A stretch of DNA of 64,000 nt from Alcaligenaceae bacterium (GCA_029263615.1 JAJUFT010000001.1:23388-87387), one strand, 5' to 3'; shown: positions 1-10,992, counted from the first letter of the stretch. The notes: generated from the sequence alone by a model not told the origin. Program-made: numbers and translations.

Positions 1-34
1 ATCCGTCGCATTGTTTCAAAATTCGGAGAACGCC

Positions 35-1519
35 ATGCAACCCTCATCCCCCCACGTGCTTCTGACACCGTCCGAGATGGGACAGGCCGATCAGCTTGCG
101 ATGGCGGGGGGCATACTGGGGGCGCGACTGATGGAGGCGGCCGGCCGGGCCGTGGCGGAGGCGGTCCAGGCGCGCTGGCGCCCCCGGCCCGTGCTCGTGT
201 TGTGCGGGCCCGGCAATAACGGCGGAGACGGTTTTGTCGTGGCCCGCCTGCTGGCCTCGGCGGGATGGCCGGTGACACTGGGCCTGCTGGGTGAACGGCA
301 AGCCTTGCGCGGCGACGCCGCCTGGGCGGCAGGGCAGTGGAATGGGCCGGTGCATCCGGCGCATCCCGATCTGTTGCAGGGCGCCGAGCTGGTTGTGGAC
401 GCCCTGTTCGGGGCGGGGCTTTCCCGTGATGTGGATGGCGTGGCAGCCCAGCTGCTGTGCGCGATCGAACAACGCGGCCTTCCCGTGTGCGCGGTGGACG
501 TGCCCAGCGGCATTGACGGCGAAACCGGTGCCGTCCGCGGAGCTGCCGTCCACGCCGCGCTGACGGTGACCTTCTTCCGCAAGAAACCCGGACACCTGTT
601 GCTTCCGGGGCGACAATACTGCGGCGAAACGCAGGTGGCGGATATCGGCATTCCGCAGCATGTACTTGAGGAGGTCGCCTCGCTGACGTTCGAAAACGCG
701 CCCGCGCTCTGGGCGAGTCGCTTCCCCTGGCCGCAGCCCGACAGCCACAAGTACAGGCGCGGCCATGTGCTGGTAGCCGGGGGCGGTCAGATGACGGGTG
801 CGGCAAGACTGGTGGCCATGGCGGCCGCCCGGGTGGGCGCCGGGCTGGTGACCGTGGCGGCTCCGGCACAAGCCTGGAGCATTTATGCCACGGCGCTGAC
901 CAGCATCATGGTGGAGAACCTCGGGGAGGGTGATTTGTCATCCGCGCTGGTCGACACCCGCCGTAACGCGATCGTGCTGGGGCCGGGAGCGGGTGTGACA
1001 GAGCAGACACGCCGCAATGTATTGGCCGCGGCAGCGACCGGTCGCGCGCTGGTGCTCGATGCGGATGCGCTCACGGTGTTTACCGAGAAGCCTGACGAGC
1101 TGTTCTCGGCCCTGCGCGGTCCCTGCGTGCTGACGCCGCACGATGGCGAATTTCAGCGGCTGTTCCAGGTGGAGGGCGATCGGCTGGCGCGGGCGCGTGC
1201 CGCTGCGCGTCATTCGGGAACGGTAGTGATCCTCAAGGGAGCGGATACCGTGGTGGCGGAGCCCGGCGGCAGGGCAGTCATCAATGTGAGTGCGCCGCCC
1301 TGGCTGGCGACAGCGGGCGCGGGAGATGTCCTGGCAGGGGTCGCGGCGGGGCTGCTGGCACAGGGAATGCCGGTTTTTGAATCGGCCTGTGCAGCGGTCT
1401 GGCTGCATGGCCGGGCGGCCGCCTTGGCCGGCCCGGGCCTGATTTCCGAAGACCTTCCCGGTCTGCTGCCGCAGGCCTTGCGGCAGCTGTATGAAGCGGG
1501 CGAGTCAGCCGGCGCTTAG
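35..1519 (+). CDS. nnr: Bifunctional NAD(P)H-hydrate epimerase / ADP-dependent NAD(P)H-hydrate dehydratase
   Basis: ORF 11..1519; N-terminal YjeF_N (VLCGPGNNGGDGFVVARLL) and C-terminal YjeF/carbohydrate kinase-like domain (GPGAGVTEQTR, LTPHDGEF, TAGAGDVLAGVAAGLL). ATG at 35 has GGAG upstream. Confidence 0.93.
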   Translation: MQPSSPHVLLTPSEMGQADQLAMAGGILGARLMEAAGRAVAEAVQARWRPRPVLVLCGPGNNGGDGFVVARLLASAGWPVTLGLLGERQALRGDAAWAAGQWNGPVHPAHPDLLQGAELVVDALFGAGLSRDVDGVAAQLLCAIEQRGLPVCAVDVPSGIDGETGAVRGAAVHAALTVTFFRKKPGHLLLPGRQYCGETQVADIGIPQHVLEEVASLTFENAPALWASRFPWPQPDSHKYRRGHVLVAGGGQMTGAARLVAMAAARVGAGLVTVAAPAQAWSIYATALTSIMVENLGEGDLSSALVDTRRNAIVLGPGAGVTEQTRRNVLAAAATGRALVLDADALTVFTEKPDELFSALRGPCVLTPHDGEFQRLFQVEGDRLARARAAARHSGTVVILKGADTVVAEPGGRAVINVSAPPWLATAGAGDVLAGVAAGLLAQGMPVFESACAAVWLHGRAAALAGPGLISEDLPGLLPQALRQLYEAGESAGA

Positions 1520-2352
1520 TGGGCCAGCAGCACGGGCACCGTCATGGATGACAGCAGGGTGCGCGAGGCGCCACCCATCACCCACTGGCGCATGCGGCTG
1601 TGGCCATAGGCACCCATGACGATCAGGTCGCTGCCGACATCGCTGGCCGTATTCAGAATGACATTGCCCACGCCAATGTCGTCGCTCTTCTTCACCAGGT
1701 GCTTGGGCTGGGGGTAGCCGCGGCCCGTGCAGAAGGAGGCGAAATCGTTTTCGCGCAAATCGAATTCCCGGAAAATGCGCTCGTCGCGGTCGATCTCCAG
1801 CACCGTCAGTTCCTTGCAGTCCTTCAGGAAGGGAGCCGCGTCGGAAAATGCGCGGGCCGCTTCACGGCGCTGGTCCCAGCAATACAGGACGCGCTGACCG
1901 ATGGATTCGATGCGGCCGGCGTTGGGAATCATGAGCACGGGGCGCCCCGAGGCCATGACCACGGATTCGGGAAGGTTCGCAATGATGGCCGTGACTGTGT
2001 CGACTTGCTCGGCCTTGCTCATGATGAGCAGATCGCAGTAGCGGGCATGCAGGGCGAGAGCTTCGTCGGCTTCGCCAGCCGGGGTGCGGAAGGAATGCTT
2101 CACACCTGCGGCTTCAGCGCGCTCGGTGAACATCTTCTGCACGGAATCACGGAATTCTTCACGACGGCCCCGCAGAATCTTGCGGACGTCCTGGGGAATG
2201 ATCGACTCATCGTAATAATGCGCGGCCACCCCGTTGGCCGGATAAACGCCGATGACTTCGGCATTGTGTTCCTTGGCAAGCTGCAGACCGACGTCGATTC
2301 GGCGCGAGCAGGTGTTGTCGTTGTTCAGATGAATGGCGATTCGACCGAGCAT
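1516..2352 (-). CDS. Universal stress protein (UspA family, tandem-domain length)
   Basis: ORF translation MLGRIAIHLNNDNTCSRRIDVGLQLAKEHNAEVIGVYP...; C-terminal SDLIVMGAYGHSRMRQWVMGGASRTLLSSMTVPVLLAH is the classic Usp G-2X-G-9X-G(S/T) signature. ATG at 2352 follows AGGAGGG. Confidence 0.92.
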   Translation of the reverse strand: MLGRIAIHLNNDNTCSRRIDVGLQLAKEHNAEVIGVYPANGVAAHYYDESIIPQDVRKILRGRREEFRDSVQKMFTERAEAAGVKHSFRTPAGEADEALALHARYCDLLIMSKAEQVDTVTAIIANLPESVVMASGRPVLMIPNAGRIESIGQRVLYCWDQRREAARAFSDAAPFLKDCKELTVLEIDRDERIFREFDLRENDFASFCTGRGYPQPKHLVKKSDDIGVGNVILNTASDVGSDLIVMGAYGHSRMRQWVMGGASRTLLSSMTVPVLLAH

Positions 2353-2503
2353 GGAAAACCCTCCTGATGGTGTGGTGATATCTTTTCTGAATGTTACACC
2401 AGCCAGGGAAGCAGACACTGCGGAAAATCAAAGCAGCGCTAAACTGTGGTGTTCTTTTTGTTCCTACAGATGATTCGCCTCCGTCGGCTTTGCGTGAGTG
2501 TAG

Positions 2504-3112
<609 letters not shown>

Positions 3113-3156
3113 CCCCGTGCCCAACGCGCACTCCTCAAGTTCCACTGCATCCCGAT

Positions 3157-4125
3157 ATGTCGAAACACAATCCTCACGCCAGCTGCTCGCATGACCCTGC
3201 CTCGCAGGATTCGGAGTGCGAGCACTGCCATCGCGACCCCAAGGGGGTCTATCTGTTCTCGCCGTCCAGCGCCGTTGCCGATCCGGCCGCACTCGACCTG
3301 GCGCGACAACGGTTGCAGGAACTCGGCTTTCGTACGGCCGTGGACCGCAGTGCACTGGAGGTGCATGAGCGCTTCGCCGGTACCGACAAACAGCGTGTCG
3401 CCGCCGTGCATCGCGCCCTCAAACAGAAGCATGAGATCGTCATGGCGACCCGCGGCGGCTACGGCCTGAACCGCATTCTGCACCAGATCGACTGGCAGGC
3501 GGTGGCCGACAGCGGCAAGGTTTTCATCGGCCACAGCGACTTCACCGCTTTCAATCTGGCACTTTTCGCGCAGACCGGCGCGATCAGCTTCACCGGGCCT
3601 TCGGCCATTCCCGATTTCGGGCAGAAGACCCTGGATGACCTCACGGCCGACCTGTTCATGGAATCCATGCGCGAAGAACTGGAAGTGCTGAGTTTTGAGT
3701 CGCCCGATTCCGATCCGGTGGATGCCCGCGGCACGCTCTGGGGGGGCAATCTTGCCATGGTCGTGTCGCTGCTGGGCACGCCCTATTTCCCCCACGTTGA
3801 AGGCGGCATCCTGTTCCTGGAGGACGTCGGTGAGCACCCCTATCGGATCGAGCGCATGCTGACCCAGCTGCTGCATGCGGGCGTGCTCGCTCGTCAGAAG
3901 GCCATTGTGCTGGGCCGCTTCACCGAGTTCCGCCTGGCCGCCCACGACAACGGCTACACCCTCGACTCCGTGATTCGCTGGTTGCGCTCGCTCTGCAAGG
4001 TACCGGTGGTCACGGGCTTGCCCTACGGCCATGTGAAGCTCAAGGCGACCCTGCCCGTGGGGGCACAGGCCGGCATCGCGACAGAAGACGGCATGGCCTA
4101 TCTGCTGCTTCGCGAGCACCATTGA
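3157..4125 (+). CDS. ldcA: LD-carboxypeptidase, peptidase family S66 (muramoyltetrapeptide carboxypeptidase)
   Basis: S66 motifs: TRGGYGLNRIL, nucleophile GHSDFTAF, LEDVGEHPYRIERML, GLPYGHVKLKATLPVG. Start ATG 3157 (MSKHNPHASCS...). Confidence 0.88.
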   Translation: MSKHNPHASCSHDPASQDSECEHCHRDPKGVYLFSPSSAVADPAALDLARQRLQELGFRTAVDRSALEVHERFAGTDKQRVAAVHRALKQKHEIVMATRGGYGLNRILHQIDWQAVADSGKVFIGHSDFTAFNLALFAQTGAISFTGPSAIPDFGQKTLDDLTADLFMESMREELEVLSFESPDSDPVDARGTLWGGNLAMVVSLLGTPYFPHVEGGILFLEDVGEHPYRIERMLTQLLHAGVLARQKAIVLGRFTEFRLAAHDNGYTLDSVIRWLRSLCKVPVVTGLPYGHVKLKATLPVGAQAGIATEDGMAYLLLREHH

Positions 4126-4179
4126 CACCACGCAGTAAAATAGAAGGTTTTACCCACCTTTCCTGGAATTCCAAACCAA

Positions 4180-5784
4180 GTGATCACCACGTCCAACCTC
4201 ACCATCCAGTTTGGCGCCAAGCCGCTGTTCGAGAATGTCAGTGTCAAGTTCGGCGAAGGCAACCGATATGGCCTGATTGGCGCGAACGGTTCCGGCAAGT
4301 CGACTTTCATGAAAATCATTGGCGGCGACCTGGAACCCAGCTCGGGGAACGTGTCCCTCGATCCCGGCGTCCGTCTGGGCAAGCTGCGGCAGGACCAGTT
4401 CGCCTATGAAAACGTGCGGGTCCTGGATGTCGTGATGATGGGCCACGAGGAAATGTGGGCTGCCATGACCGAACGCGACGCGATCTACGCCAACCTGGAG
4501 TCCACGGACGAAGATTACATGCGTGCGGCCGAGCTCGAAGCCAAGTTTGCCGAGTATGACGGGTATACGGCAGAAGCCCGGGCGGGCGAACTGCTGCTGG
4601 GCCTGGAGATCCCCGTCGAGCAGCACGATCTGCCCATGCGCGAAATCGCTCCCGGATGGAAGCTGCGCGTGCTGCTGGCCCAGGCGCTGTTCTCCAACCC
4701 GGACGTGCTGCTGCTGGACGAACCCACCAACAACCTGGACATCAACACCATTCGCTGGCTGGAAGGGGTGCTCAACAGCTATCAGAGCACGATGATCATC
4801 ATCAGCCACGATCGCCACTTCCTGAATCAGGTCTGCACGCACATGGCCGACCTGGATTATCGTGAGCTGAGGGTCTATCCCGGCAACTACGACGATTACA
4901 TGCTGGCCGCCGCCGAAGCGCGCGCCCGCGTGTCGGCCGCCAATGCGCGTGCCAAGGAGCGCGTCGCCGAGCTGCAGGACTTCGTCCGCCGCTTCGCGGC
5001 CAACAAGTCCAAGTCGCGCCAGGCCACCTCGCGTCTCAAGCAGATCGACCGCATCAAGGCTTCCACAGTCGAGGTGAAACCATCTTCACGGGTGCACCCC
5101 TACATTCGCTTCGAACAGAACAAGGTGCTGCACCGGCTGGCCGTCACCGTGGAAGACATCTCCAAGGCCTACGACGGTCGCCCGGTCATCCGTCCTTTTT
5201 CCATGACGGTTGAGGCCGGCCAGAAAGTGGCCATCATCGGCGCTAACGGAGTGGGCAAGACGACCTTGCTGCGCATGCTGGCGGGCGATCTGAAGCCCGA
5301 CACCGGCACTGTGAAATGGTCGGATGCCGCCGACCTCGGCTACATGGCACAGGACGTCTCCGACCAGTTCGAGTCGGATCTGAACCTGTTTGATTGGCTG
5401 AGCGAATACCGGCAACCGGGCGACGACGACCAGGCCATGCGGTCGGTTCTGGGCCGCCTGCTGTTCTCGGGCGACGAGATCGGCAAATCCGTTTCGGTGC
5501 TGTCCGGGGGCGAAAAGAACCGCATGAGTTTTGGTCGCCTCATGCTGGGGCGGCACAACGTCATGCTGCTGGATGAGCCCACCAACCATCTGGACATGGA
5601 ATCCATCGAATCGCTGCAGTATGCGCTAGATCTCTACAAGGGAACGCTGTTCTTCGTGTCGCACGACCGGGAGTTCGTATCCGGTCTGGCCACCCGCGTG
5701 ATCGAAGTTCTGCCCGGAGGCGAAATCGTCGACTACCTCGGCGATTATGAAGACTATCTCAGTTCGCGTGGAATCGAGTCCTGA
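4180..5784 (+). CDS. ABC-F family ATPase (YbiT-like)
   Basis: Two ATP-binding cassettes ([26 protein letters not shown]), [13 protein letters not shown] / [13 protein letters not shown], no TM segments. GTG start at 4180. Confidence 0.92.
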   Translation: MITTSNLTIQFGAKPLFENVSVKFGEGNRYGLIGANGSGKSTFMKIIGGDLEPSSGNVSLDPGVRLGKLRQDQFAYENVRVLDVVMMGHEEMWAAMTERDAIYANLESTDEDYMRAAELEAKFAEYDGYTAEARAGELLLGLEIPVEQHDLPMREIAPGWKLRVLLAQALFSNPDVLLLDEPTNNLDINTIRWLEGVLNSYQSTMIIISHDRHFLNQVCTHMADLDYRELRVYPGNYDDYMLAAAEARARVSAANARAKERVAELQDFVRRFAANKSKSRQATSRLKQIDRIKASTVEVKPSSRVHPYIRFEQNKVLHRLAVTVEDISKAYDGRPVIRPFSMTVEAGQKVAIIGANGVGKTTLLRMLAGDLKPDTGTVKWSDAADLGYMAQDVSDQFESDLNLFDWLSEYRQPGDDDQAMRSVLGRLLFSGDEIGKSVSVLSGGEKNRMSFGRLMLGRHNVMLLDEPTNHLDMESIESLQYALDLYKGTLFFVSHDREFVSGLATRVIEVLPGGEIVDYLGDYEDYLSSRGIES

Positions 5785-5799
5785 TCGCGTTCGCAGGCA

Positions 5800-6423
5800 A
5801 TGAGTTTCACCCTTACCGGAATCGCCCGTCACGAAGAAATCATCAAGAAGAGCCGCTTCCTGGCCCTGGCCGCGCCGGTGACCTCGGCCGAAGAAGCCAT
5901 GGCTTTCCTTGCGGCGCATCATGTGCCCGAGGCCACGCACAATTGCTGGGCCTATCGCATCGGTCAGGAATATCGGTTCAACGATGATGGCGAACCCGGC
6001 GGCACGGCGGGGCGACCCATATTGCAGGCCATCGAAGGCCAGCAATGCGACCGGGTGGCCGTGCTGGTGATTCGCTGGTTCGGGGGGATCAAGTTGGGGT
6101 CAGGCGGGCTGGTCCGCGCCTATGGCGGCGTGGCGGCCCAGTGCCTGCGCCTGGCAGACAAAGTGGAGATTGTCGAGGAGGCCCTGCTGGACTGTGCCTG
6201 CCCCTTTTCGGAAGTGGCCTTGCTGCAGTCGCGTTTCGCTAGCCACGGCGTGCGGGTGGTGGAAGAAGCTTTTGATGCCGAGGGGGCGAACTGGGTGCTC
6301 GCCGTCCCCAAGGAGCAGGCCGCTCAGGTGGCAGCCATGATCATCGACATCACTCGTGGTCGGGCGCGTTGCTCTGCGCAGCCGCCATCTCCGCATGGAC
6401 CTTCTCCATGTCAAGCGCCTTAA
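5800..6423 (+). CDS. IMPACT/YigZ family protein
   Basis: KSRFLALAAPVTSAEEAMAFL, HNCWAYRIG, DDGEPGGTAGRPIL, VRWFGGIKLGSGGLVRAYGG are diagnostic of UPF0029/YigZ. Confidence 0.9.
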   Translation: MSFTLTGIARHEEIIKKSRFLALAAPVTSAEEAMAFLAAHHVPEATHNCWAYRIGQEYRFNDDGEPGGTAGRPILQAIEGQQCDRVAVLVIRWFGGIKLGSGGLVRAYGGVAAQCLRLADKVEIVEEALLDCACPFSEVALLQSRFASHGVRVVEEAFDAEGANWVLAVPKEQAAQVAAMIIDITRGRARCSAQPPSPHGPSPCQAP

Positions 6424-6730
6424 GTTGCTTGACGAGTTCGGCCAGCTGAGCCTGAGCCAGCGCACCCGCCTGCCGGAACAACAGCACGCGTTCGCGGAAC
6501 ACCATCAGGGTGGGAATGGAGCGGATGCCCAGGGCTTCGGCGATTTCAGGATGCTCTTCAGTGTTGATCTTGGCAAAGGTCACGTCGGGGTGTTCGGCCG
6601 CTTCCGCCTCGAATACCGGCGAAAAGGTCTTGCAGGGGCCGCACCAGGGCGCCCAGAAGTCCACGATCAACGGCTTGTCGGCGTCGATCGCCTCCTGAAA
6701 CGTATCCTTGTTCAAATCGATAGTCGTCAT
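6350..6730 (-). CDS. trxA: Thioredoxin
   Basis: VDFWAPWCGPCKTFSPV active site, INTEEHPEIAEALGIRSIPTLMVF. ATG at 6730 inside ORF 6350..6787. Confidence 0.92.
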   Translation of the reverse strand: MTTIDLNKDTFQEAIDADKPLIVDFWAPWCGPCKTFSPVFEAEAAEHPDVTFAKINTEEHPEIAEALGIRSIPTLMVFRERVLLFRQAGALAQAQLAELVKQLKALDMEKVHAEMAAAQSNAPDHE

Positions 6731-6875
6731 TGGCGCTGGTCCTTGTAAAAATGGGCGGCTCCGTCGTTCCGAATGCCGCCCGTTCATCTCAGCTGCCAGT
6801 GTATACCGTTATGCCCGGCCCGTCGTTTCGGAATTCTGCCTCTCGCAACAACGATTGACGGCGAGGGCGGGGCAA

Positions 6876-9608
6876 TCAGTTCGCGGTCGGCCCGGTCGGA
6901 CCCCGGGAATGGTCAGGCTGCTGCTGCAGCCACGCCTCGAATTCGGCTGCCGGGAGGGGCCGGCTGATCAGGTAACCCTGTATGACGTCACAGCCGTGTT
7001 CCTTGAGAAAGGCTCGCTGTTCGGGCGTTTCCACTCCTTCAGCCAGGGCGATCATTCCCAAATTGTGCGCCAGTTTGATGATGGCGCGGATGATGGCGCC
7101 GCCACTTTCGTCGGCCCCGATGTCCGCCACGAAACTGCGGTCCACCTTCAGGATGTCCAGCGGGAAATTCCTCAGCTGCGCCATACTCGAATAACCGGTT
7201 CCGAAGTCGTCCAAAGACAGGGTCACCCCCACCTTCTTCAACATGTGCAGGGCCCGGTTGGCTGCGGCGACATCCTCGGCCAGCAGGGTTTCGGTCAGTT
7301 CGAGTTCCAGATACTTGGGGTCCAGCAGGGTATCGCGCAGGACGCACTGAACGGTGAGGGGAAGATCGCGTTCGCGGAACTGGCGCGCTGACAGGTTCAC
7401 CGCCATGCGCATGGGGGGCAAGCCTTTGGCCTGCCATTTGGCAGCCTGCCGGCAAGCAGTGCGGAGGATCCATTCCCCCAGCGGGATGATGAGGCCGGTT
7501 TCTTCGGCCAGCGGAATGAAGTCACCGGGAGGCACCAGCCCGCGCGTCGGATGACGCCAGCGCACCAGTGCCTCGACCCCCGTCAGCGACCCGTCCTCGA
7601 GACTGATCTGCGGCTGGTAATGCAGCTCGAACTCCCGGTTCGCGAGCGCCGAATGCAGATCCGCTTCCAGCGTGACGCGCTGCATGGCCTGCTGAAGCAG
7701 TGATTCACTGAAAAATTCGAAGGTATTGCGCCCCATGTTTTTGGCGGCGTACATGGCCATGTCCGCATGCTTGATGAGGACCTCCGGGTCCTCGCCGTCT
7801 TGCGGGTGGATGGCCACGCCCACGCTGCAGGTGGGATGGAAGCGCTGGGTGCCCAGTTTCAGGGGGCGGGCCACCGCTGCCATGATCCGGTGCAGGCTCG
7901 CCTTGGCATTACGGGGCGGCTTGTGGTCAAACAGGATGAACACGAACTCGTCGCCACCGCGTCGGGCCACCATGTCTCCCTCGTGCAGGGTTTCTTCCAG
8001 ACGCTTGGCGATTTGCTGGATGGCAATGTCGCCCTGCGTGTGGCCCAGCGAATCGTTCATCAGCTTGAAGTTGTCCAGATCCAGGAACGCGACCCAGAAC
8101 GTTGGCCCGCCGTTTTTGGCGGCTTCGATGGCCTTGCTGAGCCGTTCGCTCAGGGCATGGCGGTTGGGCAGCAGGGTCAGCGCGTCGTGCCGTGCCTGGA
8201 ATTCCAGGGTTTCCTGGTAGAGCAGCGTCTGGGTGATGTCGTACTTGGCGGCCACGAAGTGGGTGACCTTCCCCGATTCGTCGAGGACGGGCGCCATGTG
8301 AACGCGCGACCAGTACATCTGGCCGTCCTTGCGGTAATTGCGCAAGGTGACGTAGCCCTCGGTCTTGTCCTTCAGAATCTGCTTGAGTTCCTTCAGCCCA
8401 TCCTGATCCGTGTCGATGCCGTGCATCAGGCGCAGACTGCGGCCCAGCACCTCACTCGCCGAATAGCCCGTCATGCGTTCGAAGGCAGGGTTGACGTACT
8501 CGACGGGATACCCGGGCTGGGTGGCGCTGGCGATCACGATGGCGTTGGCGCTGGCCTCGATGGCACGCTCGCGCAGATGCAGCGCGACTTCGGCCTCGCG
8601 GCGCAGGCTTCGGTCGGCACTCGCCCGTTCCTGGCTGCGCAGGCGGGCGCGCTGCAGGATCACGATGATGCCGGCAGCAAACAGCGACAGCAGCAGGCCG
8701 GCCGCCGCCACGGCCCAGCTCAGCCACTGCTGCGAGACGCCCTGATAGCCGTCAGCCATGGCGACATTGAGCGTCCACAGTGTGCCGCCGACCGTCAGGG
8801 GCAGCTGCGTGCGCAAGGCATCGTTCGGAAACCTGCCGCCGTTAAAGTTTTCATAGACCGTCACCGGAGCAAGCTGCGGCCGTCCATCGTCGACATAGCC
8901 TTCATAACGAAGACGAACGTAGGCGTCCATGGCGGGCTGATTCTTCAGGACCGACTGCATCAGACGGGCAGGCTGCAAAGCCAGGAAAACCGCGCCTTCG
9001 AAATTCTGCCGCCGCAGTTCCGGGAGCTCCGGGGCCATGCCATGGCGGTACAAAGGCAGGAAAATCAGGAAGATGTCCGGCCTGTCCGGATTGATGTGCG
9101 AACGGAGGGGGCCGGTCGCCGCCATGTCGCCCGTATCGCGGGCTCGGAAAATGGCGTCGCGACGAATGGGCTCCGGGGTCACGGGCATGGCCAGTGAGGG
9201 CTGGTCGAGGGGGCGGTCGAACAGATAGACCAGCCGTAGCAGGAAGTCGCCCGGTGCCTGGCGGCTTGAATTGGGGCGCACATAGCCCACCGAATCGATG
9301 CCCGGCAGCTGCTCGCGTATCTTCAGGACGTGTGCCACGCGCTGAAAGGCGCTTTCAGAGAAATACGGATGCGAGAAGAATTCGGCCTGATAGGCGCGCA
9401 ACGCGTCGATGTGGCGATAGATGTGCAGCGAGACATCGCTGCGGATGCGCGCCGCTTCCACTTCCCATTGCGCCTGCTGTTCCTGCTGGATGACGCGCTG
9501 CGTGTAGTAAACAATGGCCGAGGTCGTCAGCAGACCGAATACCAGGAATAGGACTGGAAGCCAGAGACCCTTGCGGTCTGGTCGGCCCCGGGGAAGTGCG
9601 GGCGGCAC
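6876..9608 (-). CDS. CHASE-PAS-GGDEF-EAL signalling protein (c-di-GMP turnover)
   Basis: N-terminal TM + CHASE-like region, PAS (YVNPAFERMTGYSASEVLGR), intact GGDEF (VARRGGDEFVFILF), intact EAL (GVEALVRWRHP, DDFGTGYSS, LKVDRSFV). Confidence 0.93.
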   Translation of the reverse strand: MPPALPRGRPDRKGLWLPVLFLVFGLLTTSAIVYYTQRVIQQEQQAQWEVEAARIRSDVSLHIYRHIDALRAYQAEFFSHPYFSESAFQRVAHVLKIREQLPGIDSVGYVRPNSSRQAPGDFLLRLVYLFDRPLDQPSLAMPVTPEPIRRDAIFRARDTGDMAATGPLRSHINPDRPDIFLIFLPLYRHGMAPELPELRRQNFEGAVFLALQPARLMQSVLKNQPAMDAYVRLRYEGYVDDGRPQLAPVTVYENFNGGRFPNDALRTQLPLTVGGTLWTLNVAMADGYQGVSQQWLSWAVAAAGLLLSLFAAGIIVILQRARLRSQERASADRSLRREAEVALHLRERAIEASANAIVIASATQPGYPVEYVNPAFERMTGYSASEVLGRSLRLMHGIDTDQDGLKELKQILKDKTEGYVTLRNYRKDGQMYWSRVHMAPVLDESGKVTHFVAAKYDITQTLLYQETLEFQARHDALTLLPNRHALSERLSKAIEAAKNGGPTFWVAFLDLDNFKLMNDSLGHTQGDIAIQQIAKRLEETLHEGDMVARRGGDEFVFILFDHKPPRNAKASLHRIMAAVARPLKLGTQRFHPTCSVGVAIHPQDGEDPEVLIKHADMAMYAAKNMGRNTFEFFSESLLQQAMQRVTLEADLHSALANREFELHYQPQISLEDGSLTGVEALVRWRHPTRGLVPPGDFIPLAEETGLIIPLGEWILRTACRQAAKWQAKGLPPMRMAVNLSARQFRERDLPLTVQCVLRDTLLDPKYLELELTETLLAEDVAAANRALHMLKKVGVTLSLDDFGTGYSSMAQLRNFPLDILKVDRSFVADIGADESGGAIIRAIIKLAHNLGMIALAEGVETPEQRAFLKEHGCDVIQGYLISRPLPAAEFEAWLQQQPDHSRGPTGPTAN

Positions 9609-9640
9609 GGTATCGACTCGGACTGTTTACTTTGTTTACA

Positions 9641-9660
9641 AATGCGACTTGAATCGCATT
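9641..9660. promoter_or_regulatory. Perfect 7-bp dyad AATGCGA-N6-TCGCATT overlapping a minus-strand TATAAT hexamer
   Basis: Read directly: aatgcgacttgaatcgcatt; minus strand carries TATAAT at 9663->9658 upstream of the GGDEF/EAL gene (start 9608). Confidence 0.55.
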
Positions 9661-9699
9661 ATATCGAGTTATGCGCTACTTGATACGTCAAACATTCAA

Positions 9700-10992
9700 T
9701 CATTCAGAGAAGAAGGCGTAGCGAATCGCGAACAGCACCGCCACCACGAAAGTGGCCGGGTGAATCTGGCGCCAGCGCCCGGTGGCGACCTTGAGCACCA
9801 CATAGCTGATGAAACCGAAGGCCAGGCCGTTGGCGATGGAATAGGTGAACGGCATGATCAGTGCCGTGAGCGCGGCCGGCGTCGCTTCGGAGATTTCACT
9901 CCAGTCGATTTCCGTGATTTCGCGCAGCATCAGACCGGCAACATACAGCAGGGCCGGCGCCGTGGCGTAGCCGGGCACCGAGCCGGCGAGCGGCGAAAAG
10001 AACAGTGCCAGAAGAAACAGCAAGCCGATGGTCAGAGAAGTGAGCCCCGTGCGCCCCCCGGCCTGAACGCCGGCCGCGCTTTCAGCATAGGCGGTGGTGC
10101 TGCTCGTGCCCACGAGCGAGCCGGCCACAATGGCGGTACTGTCAGCAAAGAGCGCGCGATTCAGCCGGTTGGGCCGGCCTTCGGCAATCAGGCCGGCCCG
10201 CTTGGCCACGCCGATCATCGTGCCGGTGGCGTCGAACACTTCGACCAGCACCAGCACCAGAATCACATGAACGAAGCCGGTATGCAGCGCACCGAGGATA
10301 TCCAGCTGGAGAAAGGTGGGAGCGAGGCTGGGCGGCATGGCCACCACGCCTGAGAAATCGTTGTGGCCCAGGGCGGTGGACAGCAGGGTGACCGTCAGAA
10401 TGCCGATGAGGATCGCGCCGCGCACGCGCAGGGCATCGAGAGCGGCCATGACGAAAAAGCCCAGCACGGTGTAAAGGGCAGCGGGCCGGGTGAGGTCACC
10501 CAGAGTGATCAGGGTGGCGGGGTGGTCGACCACGATGCCCGAGGTGATGAGGGCGATGATGGCCAGGAACAGGCCGATGCCGCTGGTGATGGCGGATCGC
10601 AGCGAACCGGGAATACCCTGGATGAGCCAGCTGCGGATGCCGGTCACCGTGATGAACACGAAGATGACGCCCGAGATGAACACGGCGCCCAGGGCCTCTT
10701 GCCAGCTGTAACCCATGCCGGCCACCACGGTGAAGGCAAAGAAGGCGTTCAGACCCATGCCCGGTGCCATGCCGATCGGCCAGTTGGCGACGAAGGCCAT
10801 GATCAGGGAACCCAGAGCGGCCGCCAGACAGGTCGCCACAAAGACCGCGTCCCGGTCCATGCCCGTGCTCGACAGAATCTCGGGGTTGACGAAGATGATG
10901 TAGGCCATGGTCAGGAAGGTGGTGACACCGGCCAGCACTTCGGTGCGGGCGGTGGTGTCGTGCTCACGCAGCCTGAAGAGTCGTTCGAGCAT
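9700..10992 (-). CDS. NCS2 family purine (adenine/guanine/hypoxanthine) permease
   Basis: TVLAGVTTFLTMAYIIFVNPEILS, PIGMAPGMGLNAFFAFTVV, multiple TM helices; AzgA/PbuG-like. Confidence 0.9.
   Translation of the reverse strand: MLERLFRLREHDTTARTEVLAGVTTFLTMAYIIFVNPEILSSTGMDRDAVFVATCLAAALGSLIMAFVANWPIGMAPGMGLNAFFAFTVVAGMGYSWQEALGAVFISGVIFVFITVTGIRSWLIQGIPGSLRSAITSGIGLFLAIIALITSGIVVDHPATLITLGDLTRPAALYTVLGFFVMAALDALRVRGAILIGILTVTLLSTALGHNDFSGVVAMPPSLAPTFLQLDILGALHTGFVHVILVLVLVEVFDATGTMIGVAKRAGLIAEGRPNRLNRALFADSTAIVAGSLVGTSSTTAYAESAAGVQAGGRTGLTSLTIGLLFLLALFFSPLAGSVPGYATAPALLYVAGLMLREITEIDWSEISEATPAALTALIMPFTYSIANGLAFGFISYVVLKVATGRWRQIHPATFVVAVLFAIRYAFFSE

Noticed and set aside
7767-9197. 476-aa plus-strand ORF antisense to the GGDEF/EAL gene
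   Set aside because: Mirror-frame ORF of a high-GC gene; composition (many H/Q/R/G) has no domain, and the opposite strand has clear GGDEF/EAL motifs.
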